From Raffaelea ambrosiae (taxonomy: Eukaryota; Ascomycota; Sordariomycetes; Ophiostomatales; Ophiostomataceae), in contig PCDI01000017.1 in the NCBI GenBank assembly GCA_002778195.1, forward strand, positions 262,119 through 326,118: DNA of 64,000 nucleotides. Direction: 5' to 3'. The notes under the pieces are model-generated. The model did not search any database. It was not told the DNA's origin and worked only from the letters and a program-made list of their open reading frames with translations. Both the position numbers and the translations under genes were made by a program. Numbering within the stretch: the first letter of the stretch is position 1; each line of letters starts with the position of its first letter. This document shows positions 22,669 to 33,839 of this stretch, piece after piece.

Positions 22669-24509
22669 CTACCGCCTCGAGCCTAATAGGCCACCCGGAT
22701 CCATGAACATGACATCGTCGAGATTGCTGCTGGGAGGAGCCTTCTTTAGTGGCGGTGCTTTTGTCGTCGGAGACGGCGACGCGGTCGGGTCGAGGTCTGG
22801 TTCTTGTGGAACCGACTGCAGTTCTGTTGGCAACTTGCCCCCTTGTCTTGGGCGCTGTCGAGGGCTCAGAGGACTCAGCAGCCCACCTAAATCCTGAAGA
22901 AGGGCAGATGATCCACGGTGCTGGCCATGGCCACTGGCAGTGTAGGCAGGCGCAGGAGGTGCGGCTGGACCGGCGCGAGCCAACGTGGCTGATGCACTTT
23001 TGGGGGATAGTTGGACGTTGGTGCTGCTGTTGCTGTTGCTATTGCTGGTGTTGCTACTGTCTTTGTCCGGCGTGGCTCCACCGTCCAAAAGGCCACCGGC
23101 GTCGAAGAAGGAAACTTTGCGTGGAGTAGACGTGGAATTGTTTCGTGGTGACGCGTTGAGGACATCCTTGTCCAATAAGGCATCGTCGTCGCTCTGTCCG
23201 CTGTGCATGCTGGTACCGCTCCGAGTTGTGCCGCTTTGCCTGTGCTCGGGGAACTGCCAGGCATTCATGTCTGCCACGCCCGCGTTGGCGGGCTTTTGGC
23301 TGCCGTCGAGGGGCCCGCCGTTGCCGCCAGCGTTTCCGACTCCGTCAAGCCTCACGATTGGTGCAGGCCGGGGGACTCGTCCTGGGCCCTGTGGGCCTAG
23401 TTCGTCTAGGTCACCAGCTTCGAGACGGCGTGAGTCGCGCAAGTCGGCACGGACACCGAGACCCAAATCTCGGACTAGGTCTTCGTCGCTGCCCCAATGG
23501 CGGTTCATGGTGGGCCGACGTGACCGGGCTGTGCTGCCACGGTCCATGGAGTCGACAACGGAGCCGCCTCTGAACTTGTTCTTCTTCACACCGCGGTCAC
23601 GGACGAAGGAGCCAAGCACCAGAGCATTTGCAGCCGTGGTGGCAAACAGAAGCTCGACTGAGGCGAGCAGGGAACGCAGCTGTTGGTTTCCATGGCCGTT
23701 GATGACGCGGCAAACCCGGTAAATACTGACGCCGACGACGCCCAAGCTGAGAGAAAACAAGAGAATCAGGCTGACTTTCCGTTTGAGGGGCTGGTGGCTG
23801 TACACGATTATGGGGATGGGGAAGAAGACAAGAAGGAGGTCGGTGATGACGTTGCACACGGTCATGGTGAGCAGCTGTGCAAAGCCCTGGCGACAGCGTC
23901 CGCCGGGATCAGGCATGACCTGCCAGTAATGGGTGAAGGGATGGCATTCGGCGAGATCACTGATGATGATGGCAATGAAGGTGGCCAGCAGCATACACCG
24001 AACGAAGATGAGGGAGATCTGGGCGAAGCGTTCAGACAAGGCATCGCTGATACGCCTGAAAAACTCTAGGATGGCGAGTTTGAAGATCCATAGGCTGCGC
24101 AAAAGCATCTGTGTTAGAAAGAGATCGCGAGATAAGGGGAGGCTGGTCAACTGGACCGGGACAATGAAACATACGTCGCGGCGTGAAATATACGGCTGGC
24201 CAGCACGAGACCGCTGCCAATAGACCTGCGGTGAATCTGATCGGCAGTGAGTTCAACGTTGGTGAAGTCGTTGTTGTTGGTGCCGTAGCGGAGGATGACG
24301 TGGACAAGGCCCATGCGAATGAAGAGGGGGATGATGGCCAGGGCGACGACCTTGTCTTCGACGAACAGACGCTCGGATCGAATGAAGCGGCCGGCCAGCC
24401 GCAGGAGGATGATGGTGAGGCAGAAGATGGTGATCCACCAGCAGACAAGCAGCGTCGGCTTGTCGGCCGAGAAGTGACGGATCTCCGGAGGATCTGAGTA
24501 GAGAGCCAT
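22669..24509 (-). CDS. Fungal rhodopsin-family seven-helix membrane protein
   Basis: Exons 24175-24509 and 22669-24094 with an 80-base intron (donor GTATGT, acceptor TTGCGCAG), 586 residues. Joined, the sequence reads SRIFHAA-T-LWIFKLAILEFF, which restores a continuous third helix; using the nearer CACAG acceptor would break the frame. Seven hydrophobic helices are visible: VCWWITIFCLTIILLRLAG, ALAIIPLFIRMGLVHVIL, the joined third, FVRCMLLATFIAIIISDLA, LLTMTVCNVITDLLLVFF, ILLFSLSLGVVGVSIYRV and SLLASVELLFATTAANALVL. The pattern, with AECHPFTHYWQVMPDPGGRCR between helices 4 and 5, is that of the fungal rhodopsin-domain (Pth11-like, non-CFEM) proteins. About 290 cytoplasmic C-terminal residues are low-complexity (Ser, Asn, Gly, Pro) and end MFMDPGGLLGSRR. 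Ligand and signalling role are unknown. Confidence 0.9.
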
Positions 24510-27500
24510 GGCTGAAGATGGGGGTTTTGTGAGTAACGTGTGTGCCGGGGCTGGTCAATTCGGCCCAGTGGCGGGGGTGAAGCTGCAGAACCAGACGGCA
24601 GAAGCACGTCTCCAGGGTTCTTGCAGCTGTCTGCTCGCGATCTCGCTCGTCTTCCGAGGGGGGGCTGGGAGGACGCAGCAAGAGCCACACTGCCCGTCCC
24701 GTCCACCTCCTAACGGAGGGGCGAGAGGGGAGTTGGGAGCAGCGGCCGGGGGAGACGCCGGGACAAGGAGGCTGTGGCAGGCGGTGTCGAGCGCTGTCTC
24801 TGGCTTGCAACGTGATTCATGAAGCAGGCTGTGGCCTCCGTGGTGGGCTGGTGCGGTGGCCGTTCGGCGTGGGTTGGATTGTGGTGAGAGCCGGCGTGGC
24901 CTCGCCTTGCCCCGAGATATGTAATTGCGGGCTGCTTGGGGCTGTCTTTTTTTTGAATTGGCCTCAAGCGTTCGAGTCAATCTTTGCGCAACGGCGCTTG
25001 CTGGCACCGTTTCTGAGAAGGCGCCGTTCGTGGGCTCGCAGCAGACTCGCAGAGTGTGCGTGTCAGAGCGTGCTGGGGCGGCCGTCAAAAGCAACCCACG
25101 TTCCTGGTTAGTCGTCCGCGGGCAGGCGTCCCAGTTTGGGCCAGTCGTTTCGGGGGATCTGCTTTTTGCCGGAAGGGACGAGTCCAGAGAGTGCCAATGC
25201 GGAAGAAACACCGGAGGACAGCCGACGGGCCGCGTTTCGTTCTGCTGTGCAATATGGCGGCAAAGCGGATGAGTGCAGACAGCGGCTGGGCGACAGACAA
25301 GCGAGCGCGGGAGAGGCGAGCGCTATGGGCAGGCGTTCAGGGGCGTCCAGAGGAGGCTGAAAACGAAGAGCCGGAGGTGTCCAGAAACACAGACGGTCGA
25401 GAGCTCTCACAACGGGGCCGGTGAGAGGCAGACTTGCATACGATCAGAGGCGGATCGACGGGCACAGGTGGCGGAAGTCTGTCAGCAAAAGAAGCCCCCA
25501 AAAAAGGAAAGAAAAAAAAAAGATTTTGATATTGGGCCAGCGAGGGTGGGTATAGAGCTGCTAGGGGGGGGAAGAGAGGAGGAAGAAAGGAAAATCAAGT
25601 CGGGGAGAAGATGCTGGAGACGAGCAGAGAGAAAGCTGAGGAAATCCGGAGGAGACTGGGAGATTGAGGACTGAGATTGGGGGGAGGCCCGGCAAAGAGA
25701 GATATGCGGTTAGAGGCACAACAGGGCGAAGGAGGCAATGAGATAAAGAGACGCCATGCCGCACGAACGCAGCAAATCAGAGCTGCGCAAGACACAAACC
25801 AGGAAAGAGCGATTGGGAGCCAGCGGCAGGGACAGCGACAGGGCAGGAGCGAAGGACAGGCGCAGAGGGCACGAAAAGACGGGGGAAAGACACGGGGCCG
25901 GTCACCCAAAGGGGAAAGGCCACCAGCAATCAACCCCCCCAGCAAGAGCGACCGACACAGCAGCGCAGCAACACGGGCGCCAGCGCGGGCCAAGTGGCGA
26001 GGCAGGAGGGGTGGGCGCAGTGGAGCAGCCTGGCAGGGTACCTGCGGCGGCGGTGCAGCACGGTGGCCAGCCAAAGTACAGAGTAGCCTCGGATGGGATG
26101 GGGGGGCGTGGGCTGCAGCATGCGCTAACCCTAACATGGATAGGGTAGTGGGGGAACGACGGGTTGGCAGGGCCGCTGAAGCCCTGCTATCTGCGCCGGA
26201 TGGTGTGCATACGATACACCGTACTCACTCTCGTCGAAAGCGAGGGCAGGCCCCTCGGCTGTGATGAAGGGGCAGGAACAAGCAAGCACTCGCGGTTTTT
26301 TGTGCATAGTAGCCTCGGGAGAATCGCCGCTTTCCATTGCGACACGCTCGAGGACGTCCCCCCGGAAGACTGGCCGAGAAGTCTGTGGACAAAGTCTGTG
26401 AACACGTCTGTGGGCAGATCTGGATGGCCCTTCGACCTGGGAAGAGGGAAGCATCACGGGCCCAAGGTCGGCAGCGAATGGTAAGGCCAGCCCAGGGAAG
26501 CGAACAGCAGCAGGCCGTCGTGGACAGAGTCCAATGGGAGCCCCGGCTGGACGTGCTGATAGGCGAGGGCAGCTAAGTGGCTCCTCTGTCTGCCCTGCGA
26601 GAACAGACGCGGACCCGCTTTTTGGCATCCCAGAGGGCCGGCTCTCCGGCGCAAAGGGGAAAGGCCAGTTTTGCGCTCTGTTTGAAAAAAAATTTCGAAA
26701 ATTAAAAGAAGAAGGAAAAAAGAAAAAAGAAAAAAGAAAAAAAGGACAAAAAAACCCCCATGAAAAAGCCAAAGCCCAATATGAGACGCCAACGAACGCC
26801 AACAAAAGCTACTATGTAGCCCCAGGGCTCAACCCAAGGAAGACCACAGAGAGATAGGGATCACCGCCCCCTAGAATAACGACTCGTACTCGTACAGTTC
26901 TCATTATACTACTATGTACCAAAGTATGTAGTGAGAAGTGTGTCTTTGTTCCAGATGGGCAGCTCAATGGCCCTATCGCGACCACACCACTACTGGGCCA
27001 TTCCCTTTCTTGCCCTCATCACTCCTTGCCTCACATCCAGAAAGTGGGCTCAGCAGGCGCGGCACCTCGCTCTCACCCTCTCTCTCTCTCTCCTGCAGGT
27101 GTTCTGTCGCACCCCTGCCAGAAAGCCAGGGTGCGAAGCACGGGGGATCTTACGCGCGGACCGCGCCTCCAATTCGAAGGACAAGGTGAGCCTGCACGAT
27201 ATGGCACACCCGCAGCAAGGGGGGTCTTCTGTCTGGACCAGACACACGGGGCGCAGAACGGCGGCAGGCAGAGAGCACGGGGTTCCGTGGTGCATGACGA
27301 GAAAGAAAGAGAGGATTTTGCACTAATCTGCACATTAAGTCCTTTTGCAGGCGGTGATTACTACTGTGTACAAAATAGACAGCAGTGCTTTTCGGAAGAC
27401 AGTGCCTTCTGCGCGCTCTGACCCCAGCTCGATTACTTTAAATAAATACGAATACTTTGCTAGGCCTTTATTCACTGATAGCGATTTTCGGGGCCTCGAA

Positions 27501-28500
27501 CCAGCCTTGGCGGGACGAATCACGACAGACCGCTCAGGGGGGGGGGGGGTGGCTGGCCGGAGACAAGGGGTGACCACCTCCCAGAGATAAGGAGATGTGG
27601 GAAGAATGGAGTGCGTGAGAGAGACATGCAACAAAAAGGAAAGAACAAAAGTCCAGCGCGGGCGCCCAGGCAGAATTGGGGGCCGGGCTGGGCTCTGGAC
27701 CCCTGCAGAACGAGGACATGCCCACTGGAAACGCACAGTAGGATGTACAACTGGTATGCGGGGCAGTGTAGGGCGCTCAGGCGTACCGGATACTCGCCCA
27801 AGTACCCCGTGCAGGTTTACGACTGCTCACATCTTGCAGCTTTCAGAACAGCCAGACCCGTCACCAACCAACCGCATTTCCGTTGCGCGTCTCCCTTGGA
27901 CAACCCGGCAGACCGGTACAGCTTTAGAGTGTATTGCGAAATGTGCCCCAGTTCCCTGTCTGCGAGAGTATCTTGCTATGTCAGATACTGTACCAGTACG
28001 GAGGGAAGTACAGCCTCTGGTTGAGCCACGTCGCAATATTGGCAGCCCCAGACTGCGCGAAATGAGTCTCGTCTGAGTGAGACGGAAGCACAGATGACCT
28101 GGCGGCGTGTTCTCCCATTTGCTCGTTGCTCGTAATGCGGCTCGGCCATTTGCCGAGGCTCAGCCGCTGTGAGGAGGCTTTGCTTGTGTGTCTTGATTGA
28201 CAGGAATCCAATCTGCGCATACATGGACAGCATTTGGCCGTGAGGCACCCAAATGCGCGTATGGAATCATCAAATTGACTCTGCTCGCATCCGCACACCC
28301 TTTACAACCCTGCACACACCTCTCCCTGAAAACCCCCTGGCCTCGCCGGTATCTGACTATGTACTGGAAGAGCAAATCACACGACATTGCCGTTGGGCTA
28401 GTGGGGCACAGCAAAAGCACGGGAGCGCACCCCAACGGAGCAGTTGGCCCAGTTGGGAGCAAGCTTGTGGCGTTGGCCTCACGTTTTTTATTATTTATTC
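24510..28500. other. Gene-free stretch upstream of the 7TM gene
   Basis: About 4 kb. The first 2 kb is G-rich on the plus strand (mirror of a pyrimidine-rich leader for the minus-strand 7TM gene). A telomere-like CTAACCCTAAC occurs at 26125-26135. TACTCGTAC lies at 26887-26895 and TACTATGTA at 26910-26918, side by side. A G-run sits at 27537-27549. Open frames of 130-220 codons exist on both strands but lack any family signature and overlap each other; I reject them as genes. Confidence 0.5.
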
Positions 28501-31500
28501 TCGCTGGCTTTATTAGTACATAGTACCTTGTACGACAACGGTAAGGCTTGTAGAGCAAACCATGCAACGGGCGCAAGGAAGAGGGAAAAGCCCGAGAAAA
28601 GGCCAGACACCAGAAAGTCAAGAAACCAAACTCAAGAAACCCAGGACACTCAGGGCAGGCGACGACAGGCGACGACAGGTCGGGAAAGGCCAGGTATCAA
28701 AACAGAGCCTAGAGGACGGATACAGGGCGGCCGAGGAACAGCCAAGCAAATCCCAGGAACAACACCCACAAAAATCCTTTGTGAACCCCGCGAAAGCGGC
28801 ATATTTTGCTGTACCCTGGAGAGAATAGGGCCGAAGACGAAAAAAAAATTTGCCTGCAATGGCGGAAATTTCCAAACTATCGAAACCGACAGACAAGATC
28901 AATACCGAAGCGACCGGGGGGGTGGAAGGGTCCTGAAGAAGACGGGGAAAAAAAGAAGAGGAAGATAAAAAGACAACAGCGGCGGTGACGATAATGACAG
29001 AGATACTACGAGTACTATGTATGTAAAAACACAGACAGCAGAGAAAGATACAATGTGACAGCCACACAGAAGCACAGGGGGATAAGAGTCTTGGGAATCT
29101 CGATCTGTCTCGCTTATTGATTCGGTATCGCGGCGAAGACCAGGGAAGACAAAAGTCGTAAGTTATCTCATGCCTGTGAATGTGTGGCGTTTGTGTGTCC
29201 TGTAGGATGCACGACCCCATATGTACAAAGTAGCGTTCTTACCGCAGGCAAGATAGCTTACACGGCACATACATAGTAGTACGATACACGGCATCTCCCT
29301 CTGCACCCTCTCTACAGCGCACTCTCCAGTGCCGCACGAGCGGTTCCGTCTGGTTTGGGGGTGGTGAACCGTTGTAAACGGGCTGCCTATTCGGGCTGAG
29401 GGCGGGGCGTTGTGCCATAGTTGTTGTTTTTATATATATTGAAGGATTCTGGAGGGTGCACGGGGAAGCACCACACTAGTTCAACGACAAGTGCTTGCGA
29501 AACGGTGTTCTGGGCGCTGAAACCGTTGGTTGGCCTTCCTCTCAATAGTTACTATCTTGAAATTGGAGACGCCGAAAAAAAAAGGAAGAAACCAGGCGAA
29601 GCTCTGGGCCAACACGCATTTGGCTACGGGGCTGGCAGACAAGAAGAACAACGACAGAAAGAGGAAAAGAACAAAAAAGCCAGACCCAAAGAGTAAGAGT
29701 GAACCCCAAGACGGCGTTCACTATGGGCTCACTACTGTTGTCAATAACAAGACTCGTAAGATAACTACTGCCTGCCACCTGCGAGTAGTTAATGGACGGG
29801 GGCGGATGTGGAAGGTTGCAGTGATGAATCCCAAAGGGCACGTCGGCGTACGATCGGCAGAGAGCAAGAGAAGGGGGGGGGGAGAAAAAAAAAACAGAAC
29901 CAGAGAACCACAGAACCAGAGATGCTACATAGTAGTTAACTACTACGTACACGCATAATACCACATGGCCTCCGTCGAAAATCGGTTTCCACTCGCTGGG
30001 CCGGCCCCGTTCGCATCAGCCCTGCCAGCCAGGACGAAGCCGTTTGTTTTTCCCTGGCCACACACAAGGTTGAATGGTTTGTTTCCCTCTCCCCCTTGGT
30101 TGCTCCAAAACGTCGGGACCGCTTCCCAGGAACGGAAGGTCGATCAGGACGGAACAGAGATAGGGGGAGGAGGGCAAGAGAAGGAAGGGATCATCGCATG
30201 CCTCATTCTTTGTTTCGTCTTTTTTTGTCTCTCTGCAGTGATCAACCACACACCCTTTCTTGGGTGGGGGGCGTGCTTTTTGCGCGGGAGAGACAGGCCA
30301 AGTCTTTCCGTGAGGCGCATGCAAACCTCGTCGACGCCTTTCTCGCGTACGCCTCGTACTATCTGTAACAAACCGCTTGACGCATCATCCTGCTCGATCA
30401 ACAGTCTGCAAGGGAAAGCCGAAGACTGGCTGTGTTCGTCCTAGCGAGTTGCTCGTAACAACAGTGCACGAGTACGCGTATGATGAGTACGAGTATATCG
30501 GGTTGGTTACCTTTTCTTTGTTCTGTTCTAACTATCGCACATTCGGGCTCACTTCCCGTCAAGCTGCAGCTCCCTGCTCCGTCTGTTTCGTCGCTCCCCC
30601 CCCCCCCCTGACGCTAGACCAGTCTGTCTTCGGCTGCTTCCTTCAACGTCCTCTCCCTCGCCTCGTCTCGTCTATTCGCCCCTGGGCAACGGGTATCGTA
30701 ACGGACAAGTGGAGACAACCACAGAAACACGCACCCCCCCCCTCCCTTCCTTTTCCCTCATTGAAACAATCTCACAGACAACCATCATGAAACGCATTCA
30801 AGAAGGCCCGAAGTTGCCATCTAAAGGCAAGAGTCAACCTAGTTACTATGTATAGAAAGTACCAGCTGACGAGGAGATGCGGCGACCCATACCCTGGTCA
30901 TGGTCGTTTACAGTCTTTTACGAACGCGTTGTTGGTACGGATTTGCTCTGTGCGTATGCTTTACGCCAAACAGCTTCGTAGTTTCCCTGTTTTGCGAACA
31001 GATTCCGGTTCACCATGGTTCTGTTTGTAGTCACGTGAATACACGTGCCGCAAAAAAAAAGACGACTGCCCTGTCCAACGTCAATTACAGAGACAAAGCA
31101 GTCCTCATAGTGGACACGTTTACACCAAAACACACAGTCATGACGCCCTTACGTTTGCGAAACTCAATATACAAGCGCAAGCGGTTCCCTCCGTGCCCGG
31201 GGAACAAACAATGCAACCCGATGATGGGATGAGCGGCACCGGAGCCACAAGAACCCCGACGATGGTGGTGATGCTGTCCGTCTCTCTCCAGAACGCTTTC
31301 TCTTGACGTACAAGCAAGACTTTCGCGTCTAGTCTAGGATCTATGCCTCTGCTATCAAGGAAACTGGCCCGCCTGCATCTTTTGGTCATCTACGCGAAGC
31401 GTTTCCCAAACAGCCCTGTGTTCCCAGGAACCCTACGCCTGACACGCAAAATTGTTGCGGGGGGAGGCTGCATGTACGCCAATAGCTATTCGACATGGGC

Positions 31501-31549
31501 ATCGTCAACCTCATCATAGCTTCCATACGATTGCTTTCCATCCTTTTAG
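28501..31549. other. Gene-free stretch rich in TACTATGTA-type motifs
   Basis: About 3 kb with no supported coding frame. It holds five exact copies of TACTATGTA or its complement (28517, 29013, 29270, 29926, 30844), one TACTCGTAC-type copy (30487-30495), a perfect palindrome GTAGTTAACTAC at about 29932-29943, and C- and G-runs (30597-30609, 29874-29882). Confidence 0.5.
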
Positions 31550-32629
31550 ATGCCTGTACAGATGGAAGTCGGTGCAAAATCGCCTGCCACCCTCGCGGGC
31601 GAAACACCATCACCAGCCATGGCCAGCCTGTGCGAGGAATGGTTTCCTAGCAGCAAAAAGAGCGATGACAGCATGAAGGACAGTGGCAACAAGAGTTGCA
31701 ATAGTTTCATCGCCATTCTCGCCTTGGCACGGTGCTACATTCTCTCGGCTCGCTGGTCGGCGGTGATGGGGACTGATTCCTGGTACTTCTTGCAAGCTCG
31801 CGTACAGCGAGCACGCATCGCCGTCTTTGAGGGAGAGGACTCGAGGCCACCGTCGTCAATATAGGAGACGCCAGTGCAGACGAAGCACAGATTTTCTGTC
31901 CTGTCTACTGCGAATGGTGCCCCCAAGGAGCCAAAGCAACAATCGCAGACCCGCCATCATCCTCCCAGGCACGGCACTTTCTTGACACGTTCTGCGCCCG
32001 CCTTGGGGTCACAGACCAGAGTTACGCTGCACTCGCTGCTGTTGTCTTGAATCCCTCCATGGGGGGCGGTCGACAAAAGATGCTGCAACTACCTGTCTTT
32101 CTGGGCGGCGAGAACGAAGGGAACGAAGGGAACGAAGAACAGATGATTGTCCGGGACAGCGAACCGCTCGACCATCGCAGTCTGGACCAGCTGCTCACGC
32201 TGAGCTGTTACACCCGCGGGCTGCAGCCGATGCTGCTCAGCGTCTTCTATGAACCCAGCGTCGAGTGCAATGCCGTCTCTGCCTGGCTGCAGGGAGGCTT
32301 TGCAGCCATTGGTACGCTTGTGCTGGGGGGGGGGGACAGACACAGCTCGCTGCTGCCACTTCCACCTCTACGGCCACCCTTGGCCGCATGCTCATGTTAA
32401 GGTTGCCGCCTGTGTCCTTTCTGTGGCTGGGCGGTACCATCCTGGTATCCATGAGCAGTTGCTGAAGGAGGGACGACGGGGACAGATAGGCGTTGACTTG
32501 CACGCAGCAGCATGGTCAGGCACAACGCAGACATGTATCCAGCTTCCCACCAGCGGCCCTGTCGATCCGCCACAAGGCATTGAACTGTGGGCGTCGAATG
32601 TGCTTTCTCCTCGGGGTTCGAAGACATAG
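31550..32629 (+). pseudogene. Frame-broken remnant of a fungal protein gene of unknown function
   Basis: Protein-like sequence continues along the plus strand but changes frame three times. Part A (31550 to about 31830) reads SFIAILALARCYILSARWS. Part B (31831 to about 32330) starts straight after an in-frame TGA and reads GRGLEATVVNIGDA, then ARHFLDTFCARLGVTDQSYA, VVLNPSM, LDQLLTLSCYTRGLQPMLLS and VFYEPSVECNAVSAWLQG. The frame is lost at a run of G at about 32325-32335. Part C (to about 32440) reads PPVSFLWLGGTIL. Part D, again in another frame, reads GQIGVDLHAAAWSGTTQTCI and stops at 32629. The ordering and composition look like one protein, and I recall the same blocks in unnamed fungal proteins. 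Introns cannot easily explain the joins because no splice sites are seen there. A sequencing error at the G run could account for one break, not all. Confidence 0.7.
32323..32335. repeat. G homopolymer inside the gene remnant
   Basis: A run of about ten G residues marks the point where the reading frame of the remnant shifts. Confidence 0.8.
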
Positions 32630-32805
32630 AAGGACAAACTAATTCCGACTTCTCGTAGACCAGGCCTGTATCTTGCTCTGGTTTAGCCGGGACAGAAAAA
32701 AAAAAACTCTGTGTAATTTGTAGATTTCGTAGGATTCCTAGACGTCTGATCTGTTTGTGGATATGCTGTCGTACATTCAAAACAACTACACGAAGAATCT
32801 GTCCG

Positions 32806-32806
<1 letters not shown>

Positions 32807-32879
<73 letters not shown>

Positions 32880-32880
32880 T
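32807..32880. repeat. CT microsatellite abutting the FMN-binding gene
   Basis: About 70 bases of TC dinucleotides (one TG interruption) end exactly at the stop codon of the minus-strand gene at 32880, so on the gene strand the 3' UTR begins with a GA repeat. Confidence 0.95.
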
Positions 32881-33839
32881 TAGGGCCACACTTCCAGCTT
32901 CTCCCACTCGCCCTCCACCACACCGCCCTCGTGCACCGCCGTGGCCCCCGCGCCCACATACGTATACAGCCACCGCCGCGGGTCGTCGCTCCGCGACAGG
33001 TCCACCTGGTCCACCTGCTCCGGCACAATCACACACACCCGGAAGTTTGCCCGCGCCGTCGGGTTCTCCAGGTCGTCGTCCGCCACCGGCCGGCCCAGCC
33101 GCCATCGGTCGTCGCCCCCCCCGGTCGCCGGCGGCCGCGGCTGCCCGGGCGGCGGGTTGCCGAAGCTGCCCCGCATCCCCGGGCTCATGTTGCCAAAGTG
33201 GCCCGTGACTTCGCGCGACCAGCTCCAGTCTCGGGGGGAGGAGTCCTGGGCCGGGGACCCCAGGTCAGGGGAGTCCAGAGCCGAGGAGGTGCTCCTTCTA
33301 CGCATCCTCGGCTGAATGGCGGCCCGGGCCGCGGCCCCGCCGGGCCCGTCAATGTCCGGCCCCAGCAGCCAGGACGTCCCGCGGATGCGCCACTGGGTGC
33401 CGCTGGCCGGCGCCCACCAGACGGCCTCGATCGGACCCCCGCCAGGGGACGACCCCGAGGATCCGGAGGACCCCGGCTGCGCTGCTGACTGGGTCAACTC
33501 CCAGGCCTTGGCCATGCGAACGTCCGTGGTGAAGACGGGCAGGTCGGTGTCGTAGACGGGCGGGTTGCGGGGCGCCGGGTTGGAGGCGCGGTCGGGCAGG
33601 CCGGCCCAGAGGCCGCGGAAGACGCAGTGGCGGACGCGCGGCGTGGCGGTGGCGGCTGCGTCTTGGCCGGAGGCACGCGTCTCCGGGGGGTGCAGCGTGC
33701 TGATGGCGCCGACAGGGCTGGCCATCTGGCCGAGGTGCTGGAGGAAGAGGGCGCGCCAGGGGGCAGCTAATGTAAAGGAAGAAGACGACGAGGCGGAGGC
33801 GCCGGTCGCGGCCGACGCCGCCGGTGCGCGGATAAGCAT
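32880..33839 (-). CDS. Alr4036-type FMN-binding split-barrel protein (pyridoxamine 5'-phosphate oxidase-like)
   Basis: One exon of 319 codons from an ATG at 33839. After ~25 Ala/Ser residues the domain begins APWRALFLQHLGQM and continues RVRHCVFRGLWAGLPD, DTDLPVFTTDVRMAKAWEL, GGGPIEAVWWAPASGTQWRI, WSWSREVTGHFGNMSPGMRG and NPTARANFRVCVIVPEQVDQ, ending EGEWEKLEVWP. These are the blocks of the Alr4036 FMN-binding family, relatives of PNPO and yeast Zta-type proteins, predicted to bind flavin mononucleotide. The substrate is unknown. A low-complexity insert of about 30 residues (STSSALDSPDLGSP) lies in the middle, a position where the family varies. The upstream 60 bases contain a GTT/ACA repeat and T-runs. 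It is transcribed toward the gene remnant on the other strand. Confidence 0.9.
   Translation of the reverse strand: MLIRAPAASAATGASASSSSSFTLAAPWRALFLQHLGQMASPVGAISTLHPPETRASGQDAAATATPRVRHCVFRGLWAGLPDRASNPAPRNPPVYDTDLPVFTTDVRMAKAWELTQSAAQPGSSGSSGSSPGGGPIEAVWWAPASGTQWRIRGTSWLLGPDIDGPGGAAARAAIQPRMRRRSTSSALDSPDLGSPAQDSSPRDWSWSREVTGHFGNMSPGMRGSFGNPPPGQPRPPATGGGDDRWRLGRPVADDDLENPTARANFRVCVIVPEQVDQVDLSRSDDPRRWLYTYVGAGATAVHEGGVVEGEWEKLEVWP

Noticed and set aside
26131..26805. A 224-codon minus-strand open frame beginning with a hydrophobic stretch
   Set aside because: The hydrophobic start is translation of a T-rich run (poly-Phe); the remainder is Pro/Ser/Arg noise.
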